A program made the position numbers and the translations under genes. The notes under the pieces were generated by a model that saw only the letters and a program-made list of their open reading frames with translations, did no database searches and was not told where the DNA came from. From the NCBI GenBank assembly GCA_018714165.1, contig DVNU01000050.1, positions 1 to 55,620 of the forward strand: 55,620 nt of DNA, in the 5' to 3' direction. This stretch comes from Candidatus Coproplasma excrementipullorum. Lineage in GTDB: Bacteria; Bacillota; Clostridia; Christensenellales; Borkfalkiaceae. The number at the start of each line of letters is the position of its first letter. Position 1 is the first letter of the stretch. This document shows, one piece after another, positions 31,144 through 39,887 of this stretch.

Positions 31144-32223
31144 ATGTTTAAACTCAAATATGATGATTTCCTTGTCTATGATGAGTCGACCGGTACGTAC
31201 TCAATGTCGGCAGAGCAGCAGGTAAGGGATCAAACGGAGAAGAGTCACTGGAAGAACACAGGACTAACAATTTTAAAAGATTGGCGCCTGTATATAATGC
31301 TCATTCCGATGATCCTTGTTTACTTGTTGTGGAAGTATATGCCGATGTACGAGCTAATTGCCAGCTTTAAGTACGGTACGGAGATATCTGCTCTCGACAG
31401 GGATTGGGTAGGAGCGTCAAATTTTGAGACAATTTTTACGAATGTTACTTATTCGGTTCAATTCTGGAGGGCTTTCCGCAATACGTTTACGTTGGCGTTT
31501 TATGGATTGCTTTTCGGCTTCCCTATGCCAATAATTCTGGCGCTCTTTTTCAACGAGGTTCGCTCAAATATAACTAGAAGTATTATTCAGGTTTGTGTTT
31601 ATCTGCCTAAATTTCTCTCAACCGTCGTCGTAACCACTTTGGCAATATCGCTTTTCCGCGGTCCTAACGGAGCCGGTACTGAAATGGGTATTGTGTCGAA
31701 GTTTATTACGATGATCTGCGGTGCCAATTCAGATATTGGTATGCAAGCAGATGTTGTTGGTAACGGCCTGATTTACTCTACAAGATACTTTAGAGCAATC
31801 TATATTGTCACCGACTTATGGGAGCACGCGGGCTATGATTCAATCGTATTCTTTGCGGCGATAATAGCTGTATCGCCCACATCGTATGAGGCGGCGCAGA
31901 TAGACGGCGCCGGCAAGATGCAACAGATGCGTTACGTCGTTCTGCCCAGCATCCTTTCGACCGTTGTTATAATGCTCATTATGAAGATGGGATCGTTGTT
32001 ATCCATAGGTTACGAAAAATTGTACCTTTTCTGTAGCGGACCCACCATAGGCAACTACGAGGTTGCAAGCGTTGTGTCTACTTTGGCTAATAGCTGGGGT
32101 GCTAATCAGAATACGGCGGCTTATGGTATTGCGGGCGAGATGATGAATAATATCATTGGTATGATTTTAGTCATCGGCTCCAACTTTATTGCCAGAAAAG
32201 CGTCTGACGTATCGCTGTATTAA
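31144..32223 (+). CDS. Carbohydrate ABC transporter permease (LplB/YtcP group)
   Basis: A 359-residue inner permease of a CUT1-type oligosaccharide importer. A cytosolic N-terminal tail of about 45 residues precedes six or seven helices beginning YIMLIPMILVYLLWKYMPMY. The EAA loop that docks on the ATPase is EAAQIDGAGKMQQMRYVVLP. GGAGGG lies before the ATG. It pairs with the next permease 21 bases downstream. Family members of this kind import pectin- or xylan-derived oligosaccharides with large lipoprotein receptors, which fits the neighbourhood. Confidence 0.93.
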   Translation: MFKLKYDDFLVYDESTGTYSMSAEQQVRDQTEKSHWKNTGLTILKDWRLYIMLIPMILVYLLWKYMPMYELIASFKYGTEISALDRDWVGASNFETIFTNVTYSVQFWRAFRNTFTLAFYGLLFGFPMPIILALFFNEVRSNITRSIIQVCVYLPKFLSTVVVTTLAISLFRGPNGAGTEMGIVSKFITMICGANSDIGMQADVVGNGLIYSTRYFRAIYIVTDLWEHAGYDSIVFFAAIIAVSPTSYEAAQIDGAGKMQQMRYVVLPSILSTVVIMLIMKMGSLLSIGYEKLYLFCSGPTIGNYEVASVVSTLANSWGANQNTAAYGIAGEMMNNIIGMILVIGSNFIARKASDVSLY

Positions 32224-32244
32224 GTATTTAAGGAGATAAAAATT

Positions 32245-33204
32245 ATGAAGAGAAAAATGGAAATATCCGAATTAATCTTTAAGATTGTTTCGTATGTGTT
32301 TCTTATAATTTTTGCTGTAATGTGTGTTTATCCCCTTATATACGCTTTGAGTGCAGCGTTCAGTTCCAGGGGAGCGATTGATGCGAACCAGGTTGTCCTT
32401 TGGCCTATGATAGGAAATTCAACGGACGGCTATAAATTTGGTGCTATGATTGATGCGTTTGCCTACGTTGTAATAGAAAGAGGCAATGAGTTTTGGATAT
32501 CTTATTCAAATACGCTGTTTCTGTGCTTTATAGGAACTATATGGTGTCTTGTATATTCTATTTTGGGCGCATATGCTCTATCCAAAAAAAGGCTGGTGGG
32601 TAGAAGAGGGTTCAATTTCTTCCTTGTATTTACAATGTGGTTCTCTGCAGGCATCGTTCCTCAGTTTCTAAATTATCAGCGCACAGGTAATATAATGGCC
32701 GCTATGGTCGGCAGTTCTTATAATGAAATTGATCTGAAGTGGCTGATTATTCTTGCAATGGGCATGAATGCTACAAACCTTATTCTTCTTCGCAATTCAT
32801 TTGAAGGTGTTCCTTCAGAGATTGAAGAAGCGGCAAGAATAGACGGTGCCACCGAAATGCAGATACTTTTTAAAGTTTATATACCTATGAGTAAGGCTAC
32901 AATTGCTACTGTTGCTCTGTTCTTTGGTATCTCTCGCTGGAACGGATATTTCTGGGCGCAAAAAGTTTTACCCCAGGGGCAAAGTTATTCTTGGCCGGTG
33001 CAAGTGTTTATACGTACCTTCCTTGAAGAATATACTGATTTAATTTCGCCTCTTCAAGACGGTTTCGTTTGGGATGAGTCTTTCTCTACTGTATCTGCGG
33101 CATACGCAATGGTTGTATGTGGTGTTATACCGATACTGATAATCTATCCCTTCATCCAGAAGTACTTTGCGAAGGGCGTAAATATGGGCGGCGTAAAGGA
33201 ATAA
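32245..33204 (+). CDS. Carbohydrate ABC transporter permease (LplC/YtcP group)
   Basis: A 319-residue second permease with six predicted helices and the EAA loop EEAARIDGATEMQILFKVYIP. The opening ISELIFKIVSYVFLIIFAVMCVYPLIYAL and the C-terminal YPFIQKYFAKGVNMGGVKE are typical of the family. AAGGAG precedes the start. Together with the preceding permease it should form the membrane channel energised by the ATPase at 37321 or the MsmX-like ATPase at 22872. Confidence 0.93.
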   Translation: MKRKMEISELIFKIVSYVFLIIFAVMCVYPLIYALSAAFSSRGAIDANQVVLWPMIGNSTDGYKFGAMIDAFAYVVIERGNEFWISYSNTLFLCFIGTIWCLVYSILGAYALSKKRLVGRRGFNFFLVFTMWFSAGIVPQFLNYQRTGNIMAAMVGSSYNEIDLKWLIILAMGMNATNLILLRNSFEGVPSEIEEAARIDGATEMQILFKVYIPMSKATIATVALFFGISRWNGYFWAQKVLPQGQSYSWPVQVFIRTFLEEYTDLISPLQDGFVWDESFSTVSAAYAMVVCGVIPILIIYPFIQKYFAKGVNMGGVKE

Positions 33205-33236
33205 TAAAGTTTTCAATTTTCACACTTATTGTGAAT

Positions 33237-33275
33237 AAGCCTTTGCGGGGCAAAGCGTTCCCCTGCTTTGCAAAG
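33237..33275 (+). other. Intercistronic hairpin before the solute-binding protein gene
   Basis: CCTTTGC and GCAAAGC arms can pair with GCTTTGCAAAGG, with GGGG/CCCC between. The hairpin lies between the second permease gene and the binding-protein gene without a T-run. It likely protects or separates the more abundant binding-protein mRNA. Confidence 0.5.
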
Positions 33276-33335
33276 GTAAAATAGGGCGGGAACGGAAAAA
33301 GACCTAACAATAAAATAAAAATAAGGAGAAATATA

Positions 33336-36017
33336 ATGAACAAACAAAAAACCAAAAAACTTGCCTTTGCGGCAGTGGCTATGGTTATGGCAGGGTCGAT
33401 GATGTTCTCGCTTGCCGCATGCACGCCTACGAATAGCGGCGACAACGGCAATAACGGCGGTAACAACGGCTCTGGTAATACCAATCAGGGCAACACCTAT
33501 CCTGATTTGACTATACCCGAAGCAAAAGCTACGACTTCCGCATCTGATATTTACGATAAGCTGCGTGAAAAAGACTCTCTTGGCGAATATATCGCTGCAA
33601 AGAATTCAGCTTGGCAGAGATTGTGGGACATGTATGAAAATGGCAGTTCTACATCCACTTCAGGCAAGCAGGAGAAATATACTGTTGCTGAAAGTTATCC
33701 TTCAACGACAGAGCTAAGATTCGATATAGGCGATAAGCCTACGAGGTCGGTATCTTATGCCAATGCAGGTATTATTTCCGGTACGGCTACTCTTCCAGAT
33801 GGAAAGTCTTATACCGCAACCTCTTTAAAACCTGCTTGGGCCGCTCTTCAGGAATCGCTTGACCTTCAGGTTGTTGACGCTTACAGTAAAGACTCAAATA
33901 AGGTTACAGAGGCGCTTACTAACGCATCTGATCCTCTTTCCGCCAGGGATGTTATTACTGATGGCGTAACCCAAATCAATAATAATAGTGAACATTTCCT
34001 TGACCTTTCAAATTATCTCGAATATATGCCCAACTATGCAGAGTTCCTTGAAGAGAACCCCGTAGTTCGTCTGTCGCTTACTTCGAGCACTACAACTGGC
34101 GCAATGTATGCCGCGCCTTACTTTGATGGTTATAATGATATTGAAAAGTATGAGCTTTTCAAGACCAACTGGGTAGAGGCATTGCTTGACAATACGACTG
34201 GCGGCGATACAAGTACCACGTTCAAGAGCCATGCACAAACTAAGGAGCTCAGCGCAACTACTTATGCTTCTATTGAATCATTCATGGGTACGACAGGCAA
34301 ATGGAACACATCTGTTCTTGACAAAGATGGGAATGTAGTCTCTGCAGGCATTGATGTTAACTATGACAAAGCTCTTGAGGCTGCCAAGGCTGAATCTTCT
34401 CCTCTCGGTGCAGCAATCAAAGAAGCTGCAGGCAGGGCATATACCACAGAGGGCGCGGTGTCCGGTAATATCGTTGATATTATGAACTTTGCCATCAATT
34501 ACTCCGCAGGCGAAGTTACCGGCGCTGAACTCCTCAAGATTCTTCAGGAATATATCAAGGTCGCCTATTATGTCGGCGGCACTGATACTCCTTTCTACAC
34601 TCAGTCCGGCTATAATCTTTCTGATGTTTTTGTCGGTTATTGTGCCGCTTGGGATGTAGATCTTTATGCAGCGCTCGGCCGTGTCCTCGTCACCAATCCT
34701 TCTCTTATCAAATCTGGTAGTTCAGGCAGCACTATAGGTGGCGCCAACGCAACATCACTTGCCAACCTCTATCTTGTTGCTGCTCGTCAGTCGAATATGC
34801 AGCGTATGATTGATACAACTTCGCTTGTTGGTGAACTGTATGGTGTGCGCGGGCTCGAAAGCAAGAACTTATATAGCTATATTGATGCCAACGGTAATCT
34901 TCAGGATCCCCGTGGTGATCTTGAGTCATATGAAGCCTTCAATAACTTCAGCAAGTTCTATGCAGAGGGCCTTGTATTTGCGGGTGGTAACGCCAAAGAT
35001 GCGGAAACATCTTTCTATACTGAAAACGGTATTGAAGCATTGTCCTATCACGACTATGTAAATACGCAGACTCCCACAGGCTACCAGCTTGATGGTACTA
35101 TTTCAGGTCAGTATGCTCTTGAGGATGGTTATTATTTCACACCTGTGCTCACTCCCGTATCAAAGTGGAATACACAGAGTAAATATGATGCAGAGACTCT
35201 TGAGCCTGTATACGATACGTATATGAGATTTACTGAGTCTTGGCGTACAGTAAAGGATACGGGCTTTGCTGTTCCTGTAGATGCTGTTAAGAATAATCCT
35301 GAAAAGCTGGCAGCAGTTCTTGCTTTCATAGATTATCTTTTCTCAGATGATGGTCAGATTGAAATGACATATGGTCCTATGGCTTCCGACGCAGAAAGTA
35401 CTGGCGGTTTCTGGTATAACCGTGAAGCTACCGCAACAGAAGTTAAGGCAGGTACCTACTTCACTTACAAGGGAAAGAATTACTATTCTGAAACAGAATA
35501 TTCCGGCAAGTATCAGCCTACTGTTACGGATAAGGTTCAGGATCTCTATGTAGGCCAAACTGTTAATGGACTAAATGTTAGCACAAACAGCACCGGTGGT
35601 TGGCAGTCCGGCGCAGCATGCGCAAGGTCTTATACTAACTTTGCAAGGCACGTGATCGGTTCGGCTCTTCCTATAGGCAACAAGCTCCAGTCTTTCGAAT
35701 TCCAGATGACCAGTGCAATGGGCCGTGATGGCGCCCTTAAGGTCGACAGAGCTCTGTCAGCCGGTGTTATCAAGCACACCGAAGTTGCCTTTGATGTCAA
35801 TTCTTGGTATATCTGTGTTCCTACACTTCTGCCTTATACTGATGCTGAAAAACTGACCAATACGCAGGCAATAAACGTATCAGACTTTGCTGAGACGAGA
35901 TATTTCACAAACAATAAGAAAGCGACGACTAACCTCTATTGGGAAATCATTAAATATGGTTTCGATGCTTCTCAGTATTCAGAGATGTTCAATCAGCTTG
36001 GTTTGTCCAAGGCATGA
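33336..36017 (+). CDS. Extracellular solute-binding lipoprotein, very large
   Basis: An 893-residue lipoprotein with a lipobox FSLAAC (Cys29) after a 28-residue signal peptide and a Gly/Asn/Thr-rich linker. It should capture oligosaccharides outside the membrane for the neighbouring permeases. Receptors of this transporter group (LplA/YtcQ) are usually near 500-560 residues, so it carries some 350 extra residues. The region around residues 630-690 (PVYDTYMRFTESWRTVKDTGFAVP) resembles the usual C-terminal lobe. AAGGAG precedes the ATG. The assignment rests on lipobox, position and overall pattern more than on clear motifs. Confidence 0.82.
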   Translation: MNKQKTKKLAFAAVAMVMAGSMMFSLAACTPTNSGDNGNNGGNNGSGNTNQGNTYPDLTIPEAKATTSASDIYDKLREKDSLGEYIAAKNSAWQRLWDMYENGSSTSTSGKQEKYTVAESYPSTTELRFDIGDKPTRSVSYANAGIISGTATLPDGKSYTATSLKPAWAALQESLDLQVVDAYSKDSNKVTEALTNASDPLSARDVITDGVTQINNNSEHFLDLSNYLEYMPNYAEFLEENPVVRLSLTSSTTTGAMYAAPYFDGYNDIEKYELFKTNWVEALLDNTTGGDTSTTFKSHAQTKELSATTYASIESFMGTTGKWNTSVLDKDGNVVSAGIDVNYDKALEAAKAESSPLGAAIKEAAGRAYTTEGAVSGNIVDIMNFAINYSAGEVTGAELLKILQEYIKVAYYVGGTDTPFYTQSGYNLSDVFVGYCAAWDVDLYAALGRVLVTNPSLIKSGSSGSTIGGANATSLANLYLVAARQSNMQRMIDTTSLVGELYGVRGLESKNLYSYIDANGNLQDPRGDLESYEAFNNFSKFYAEGLVFAGGNAKDAETSFYTENGIEALSYHDYVNTQTPTGYQLDGTISGQYALEDGYYFTPVLTPVSKWNTQSKYDAETLEPVYDTYMRFTESWRTVKDTGFAVPVDAVKNNPEKLAAVLAFIDYLFSDDGQIEMTYGPMASDAESTGGFWYNREATATEVKAGTYFTYKGKNYYSETEYSGKYQPTVTDKVQDLYVGQTVNGLNVSTNSTGGWQSGAACARSYTNFARHVIGSALPIGNKLQSFEFQMTSAMGRDGALKVDRALSAGVIKHTEVAFDVNSWYICVPTLLPYTDAEKLTNTQAINVSDFAETRYFTNNKKATTNLYWEIIKYGFDASQYSEMFNQLGLSKA

Positions 36018-36057
36018 GTGTAAACTCAAATTCAAATAAAATTTAATCTTGTTTGCT

Positions 36058-36087
36058 CGGCCGCCCGTCCGTTGGGGTGGGCGGCCG
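36058..36087 (+). other. Intercistronic hairpin after the binding-protein gene
   Basis: CGGCCGCCC pairs with GGGCGGCCG over a 12-base loop 40 bases after the stop. No T-run follows. It resembles hairpins that stabilise binding-protein transcripts or partly end transcription. The ATG at 36072 in the ORF track lies inside it and is unlikely to be used. Confidence 0.55.
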
Positions 36088-36110
36088 ATAAAACATTTGG
36101 GGAAGATGAA

Positions 36111-36749
36111 ATGAAAACTCAAATGAGATTCCAAAAAATATTAACGTTAGTTTCCTTGGTTACCGCAGCACTTTCGTTTGTGCTTGCAGTATTCTATTGT
36201 AGCGGTATAATATATCAGTCTCAGGCCTATACGTCTGTTAAGAATGCTGATAGTACTACTTTAGGAAATAACGTTATAAACGCTGATGCTTTATACGAGT
36301 ATACGCAGAGCGCTAATAATACACTCGTAATTTTAGCGATAGTATTTATCCTTGTAATAACTACTTTGTATATCACGTCCACAAATAAAAGGCGCAATTA
36401 TTATATAACCAATTATATTTCGATTGCGTTGGTTGTCATTTATTCAACGGTTTTTGCGATAATTTTATTTTCGATTTGCAGTCAGACGGCTGTGCTTGCC
36501 GGACAAATAGATATGGCTAAGTGGCAGGAGTTGGTTGCAGAGTTTACTACCGATAGATATGGGAATAAAACTTTTGTTAATCCCCAAAATTATTCCGAAA
36601 GTTACATAACCGTAATACTTGGATTTATCCTTGGTGTGGTTATAATAGTTGAAGTCGCCGCTTGGGTATTAAACACTGTTTGGAAAATTAAATTGATGAA
36701 AGGGGAAAAGGCTCTTCTTGCAGGAAATATTTCTAAGGAGGTAGCGTAA
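36111..36749 (+). CDS. Four-helix membrane protein A, unrecognised
   Basis: A 212-residue protein of no family I recognise. Predicted helices lie at about 10-33, 68-88, 96-122 and 166-190. Two loops of about 35-40 residues are rich in Asn/Thr/Ser and probably extracellular (VKNADSTTLGNNVIN; TTDRYGNKTFVNPQNYSES). The start is taken at 36111 with GGGGAAG; the ORF start at 36072 lies in a hairpin. The stop directly abuts the next gene (no spacer). Low-GC codon use as in its neighbours. An accessory subunit of the importer is inferred from its fixed place between receptor and ATPase genes. Confidence 0.72.
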   Translation: MKTQMRFQKILTLVSLVTAALSFVLAVFYCSGIIYQSQAYTSVKNADSTTLGNNVINADALYEYTQSANNTLVILAIVFILVITTLYITSTNKRRNYYITNYISIALVVIYSTVFAIILFSICSQTAVLAGQIDMAKWQELVAEFTTDRYGNKTFVNPQNYSESYITVILGFILGVVIIVEVAAWVLNTVWKIKLMKGEKALLAGNISKEVA

Positions 36750-37328
36750 ATGAAGTTGCTTAAACCCGTTAAGCATAGCGTTTTGCAAGACGACATTCTT
36801 CGTTATAAAAAGAATAAGTTTGCAGGAAATTTTGCGTTGCTTGCTTTGGTTTTCAATTGTTTATATTTTACAATGTTATATGCTGTACATGCTACTCAGA
36901 TATATAATGCGCTGATTGGCTTGTCTGTTATAGTAAATCTTCTTGTATTGCTTGCTGGTTTTTATTGCTCAGAAGGAATCAAGAACTATAATAAAAAATT
37001 TAGTTTTGCTCTGTTTGTATTAGCAGCAATTCAGATAGTCAGAATTTTCGTTTACCCTATAATGGGTATAACTAACGGTTGGCTTACAGGCAATTATTAT
37101 TTTGGAACTTCAATGTCTGTTGGAGCAAATGGCGCGATAATGATAATTTATCTTGTCGTGTCAGCGGCCTGCTTTATTGTTTCTGGCGTGCAAGGATTCT
37201 TAGCAGCACAACGTCTTGAAGGGTTTCAGAAAAAGATTGACAGCGGTGAAATTTCCGTTGAAAAATCCCTTGCTGAACTTGATGAGGCAGATAAGTTGGC
37301 TTCTGCCGAGGAGGTAGATAATGGCTAA
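36750..37328 (+). CDS. Four-helix membrane protein B, unrecognised
   Basis: A 192-residue protein of unknown family. Four hydrophobic segments (about 26-46, 54-72, 83-103 and 127-150) are followed by a soluble C-terminal tail of about 35 acidic residues (SLAELDEADKLASAEEVDNG). It starts right after membrane protein A with AAGGAGGT inside that gene, and overlaps the ATPase gene by eight bases. The very tight coupling to the ATPase suggests a shared complex. Possibly a distant paralogue of membrane protein A (similar size and topology), but not shown. Confidence 0.72.
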   Translation: MKLLKPVKHSVLQDDILRYKKNKFAGNFALLALVFNCLYFTMLYAVHATQIYNALIGLSVIVNLLVLLAGFYCSEGIKNYNKKFSFALFVLAAIQIVRIFVYPIMGITNGWLTGNYYFGTSMSVGANGAIMIIYLVVSAACFIVSGVQGFLAAQRLEGFQKKIDSGEISVEKSLAELDEADKLASAEEVDNG

Positions 37329-38388
37329 CGTAAGCTTGCAACATATAGAAAAAATATATGATGGTGGAGTTCAGGCTGTTTGGGATTTCAATATTGATAT
37401 CAATGATGGCGAATTCATAGTACTTGTCGGTCCATCGGGATGTGGCAAGTCTACTACCCTTCGTATGGTAGCAGGTCTTGAAGACATTACTAGTGGTAAA
37501 CTGATAATTGATGGGAAAGACTGCACTCGTGTTCCTCCTAAGGACAGAGATATTGCAATGGTTTTCCAGAATTATGCCTTGTACGGCCATATGACTATTT
37601 ATGAAAATATGGCTTTCTCGCTTACACTTCGTAAAGAGAATAAAGAGATTATTCACCGCAAAGTTATGGCTGCGGCTGAAATTCTCGATCTCAAGACGCA
37701 ACTTAATAAAAAGCCAAAGCAACTTTCAGGTGGTCAGCGCCAGCGTGTTGCAATGGGACGAGCAATAGTTCGCAATCCAAAGGTCTTTCTTTTCGATGAG
37801 CCTCTCTCAAACCTTGATGCTAAGCTTCGTGGTTCAATGAGAAGAGAGATAATGCTTTTACACAAAAAGCTGAATGCGACGATGATGTATGTCACACACG
37901 ATCAAACTGAGGCCTTGACTTTGGCAGACAGAATTGTGTGTATGTCTATGGGACATGTTCAGCAGATAGGTAAGCCTATTGAGCTTTACGAACATCCTGC
38001 AAATACTTTTGTAGCAACATTCATTGGGCTTCCGCCAATGAATATGTTTGAAGGAAAGATTGAAGGGAATAAGTTTGTCAATGAGTTATTTACATACACG
38101 CTCAATGATGAACACACTCGAATGCTTAAGGACTATGATGGCAAGGAAGTAATTCTTGGTGTTCGTCCTGAAAATATGACGAGGGAGGGGAATATACCTT
38201 TCACCGTTACGAACAACGAAAATTTGGGGATGAATACTCTTGTTCATGGTAAAATTGCCGATAAAAAAATAGTGGTTTGCAAGTTTGCCGAGTGGTCAAC
38301 ATATAAATTTGGTGATAAAATTAAACTGGGTTTCAATGAAGAGAAGATGAATTTTTTCGATAAGGAAACCACATTGGCTATATTATAA
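37321..38388 (+). CDS. Carbohydrate ABC transporter ATPase
   Basis: A 355-residue MsmX/UgpC-type ATPase with Walker A GPSGCGKSTT, signature LSGGQRQRVAMGRA, Walker B VFLFDEPLSNLD and H-loop YVTHDQTEA, plus the C-terminal OB-type domain (LGVRPENMTREG). It is clearly paralogous to the ATPase at 22872 but in AT-rich codon style, and it lies among the importer genes, so it is most likely the dedicated motor of this importer. It starts inside the previous gene (ATGGCTAA overlap). Confidence 0.94.
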   Translation: MANVSLQHIEKIYDGGVQAVWDFNIDINDGEFIVLVGPSGCGKSTTLRMVAGLEDITSGKLIIDGKDCTRVPPKDRDIAMVFQNYALYGHMTIYENMAFSLTLRKENKEIIHRKVMAAAEILDLKTQLNKKPKQLSGGQRQRVAMGRAIVRNPKVFLFDEPLSNLDAKLRGSMRREIMLLHKKLNATMMYVTHDQTEALTLADRIVCMSMGHVQQIGKPIELYEHPANTFVATFIGLPPMNMFEGKIEGNKFVNELFTYTLNDEHTRMLKDYDGKEVILGVRPENMTREGNIPFTVTNNENLGMNTLVHGKIADKKIVVCKFAEWSTYKFGDKIKLGFNEEKMNFFDKETTLAIL

Positions 38389-38399
38389 GGAGGTGTTCT

Positions 38400-39113
38400 A
38401 TGGCTGAGTTTAAAGATGAAGCGACATCAGTTGCTGTTGGCCGCAAAGAATCCGTTGGAGCCAAGATCAAAGAGTGGGGACGTAAAAAAATTGTGGCTCT
38501 AAAAAGAAGGCCGCAGAATATTCCTTTTGTAGCTCTTATTATCACGTCATTTACTTACCTTATCGCACTGAATATTTTGTCTCAGGGGCCTGTTAAGGAT
38601 CTTCCTGGTGCACCTTGGTTAGGATTTTGTGTCTTTGCGAATACTTTATTTTCAATTCTTATTTTAGCACTATACCTCAACATCTTTCCTAAATACCCTA
38701 AAGTAAATAAAAAAACGGGTAAAAAAACAAAGACAAATTATGTTATGCTTGTTTTAGTCTTTGTTTTTATTGCAATACTTATAACATGTGATATAATGTA
38801 TTATAACATTTCTCTTTCGCAGATTGCGGGCAGTGAAAGCCTTTTCTTTGGTACGATAGAACAAGCAGAGGCGTTCAGTGCCTATTGGAGTGAAAGTTTT
38901 GCTTCTAATCCTGTTTTGAATATTACATATTATAGGGAAAATCTTGTTGCTGCAATGGAGTTTTCAATAACCCATCTTGTAATGGTCTGTGTTAGCGCAG
39001 TGTTACTAGCCACATTGCCTTTATATAAGAAGTTGATCATGAAAATCAATACAAGCAAGGAGCTTGAATCTACGCAACTCTCTGAAGCGATTGACGTGGA
39101 AGATGGTGATTGA
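38400..39113 (+). CDS. Four-helix membrane protein C, unrecognised
   Basis: A 237-residue protein not recognised. A basic N-terminal tail of about 40 residues (KEWGRKKIVALKRRPQNIP) leads into four helices (about 42-62, 73-93, 114-134 and 188-207), with a probably extracellular loop of about 50 residues between helices 3 and 4 and an acidic C-terminus. AAGGAGG lies 12 bases after the ATPase stop, so it belongs to the same operon. The function is unknown; an importer accessory role is inferred from position. Confidence 0.72.
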   Translation: MAEFKDEATSVAVGRKESVGAKIKEWGRKKIVALKRRPQNIPFVALIITSFTYLIALNILSQGPVKDLPGAPWLGFCVFANTLFSILILALYLNIFPKYPKVNKKTGKKTKTNYVMLVLVFVFIAILITCDIMYYNISLSQIAGSESLFFGTIEQAEAFSAYWSESFASNPVLNITYYRENLVAAMEFSITHLVMVCVSAVLLATLPLYKKLIMKINTSKELESTQLSEAIDVEDGD

Positions 39114-39133
39114 GATTAATTAATTTTAATTCT

Positions 39134-39169
39134 TACGACAATAACCGGCAAGTATACTTGTCGGTTATT
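39134..39169 (+). other. Hairpin between membrane protein genes C and D
   Basis: CAATAACCG-CAAG pairs with CTTG-CGGTTATTG around a short loop, followed by TTAAAAT. A weak terminator or mRNA-processing hairpin. The next gene starts only 16 bases later. Confidence 0.55.
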
Positions 39170-39185
39170 GTTAAAATCTGTAAAA

Positions 39186-39887
39186 ATGGCAAAGAAAAAG
39201 AAAGATAAAGAGACTACAATTACAAACTATTACGATCTTAAGAAAGATGATATTGACGAGCTGGTAGCTGCTCTTAAAGGCGAAGAAACAACCCAACCCG
39301 ATAATCTTTCGATGAACATCGAAGAAATCACAGGGGAGAAGGCTCCTTCGGCTAAGGGAAAAGATCAGGAGTTTGATCCGTACAAACGTGATAAGCTTTC
39401 GAAGTTGCCTGCATGGTTTAAGGCTTTTTTTATAAAATTTTGGTTTGCCGGGGCGGTTTGCTATTTTGTAAATATGGGATTGGGTGTTTATATTTCAAAT
39501 GCCGAAGACCTACTGTTGCTTGACGGTGTAGTTATGGGTATACTTGTTGATTGCATTGTTAACCCAATATTTAGAATGATTGAATCTGATAGGCGTGAAT
39601 ATGATTGGTATATTATGTTCCCCTTCCCATTCAAAAAATTTTGGACATTTTTTGCTAATATCCTTTATTATATCATTGTATTTATAGGTGTAAATTATGT
39701 TTACATGGGCATCAATTTAGTGCTACAAGCAATAAACGAGAACTGGTATTTGGCCTTAGAGCCGCTACTATTTGGCGTATTTGCTTTTTTCATCGATATG
39801 GTCTTTATCGGAATTAAAGATTTAATTGTATATCTTATAAAAAAACATAAACGTAAAAAGGCAGAGGAGGTACCCACCGATGTTTAA
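39186..39887 (+). CDS. Membrane protein D with long charged N-terminus, unrecognised
   Basis: A 233-residue protein of no recognised family. The first 75 residues are highly charged and probably cytosolic (MAKKKKDKETT..DPYKRDKLSKLP). Four helices follow (about 85-105, 112-128, 155-176 and 188-217) with the motif RMIESDRREYDW in a loop, and a basic C-terminus (KKHKRKKAEE). The ORF track begins at a TTG at 39168; the ATG at 39186 is preferred. No Shine-Dalgarno site is visible for either start. It overlaps the GC-rich GH28 gene by eight bases, tying the AT-rich importer genes to the pectin hydrolases. Confidence 0.68.
   Translation: MAKKKKDKETTITNYYDLKKDDIDELVAALKGEETTQPDNLSMNIEEITGEKAPSAKGKDQEFDPYKRDKLSKLPAWFKAFFIKFWFAGAVCYFVNMGLGVYISNAEDLLLLDGVVMGILVDCIVNPIFRMIESDRREYDWYIMFPFPFKKFWTFFANILYYIIVFIGVNYVYMGINLVLQAINENWYLALEPLLFGVFAFFIDMVFIGIKDLIVYLIKKHKRKKAEEVPTDV

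Noticed and set aside
36072-36110. Upstream start of membrane protein A at 36072
   Set aside because: The codon lies in the arm of a 9-bp hairpin; the ATG at 36111 has a GGGGAAG site.
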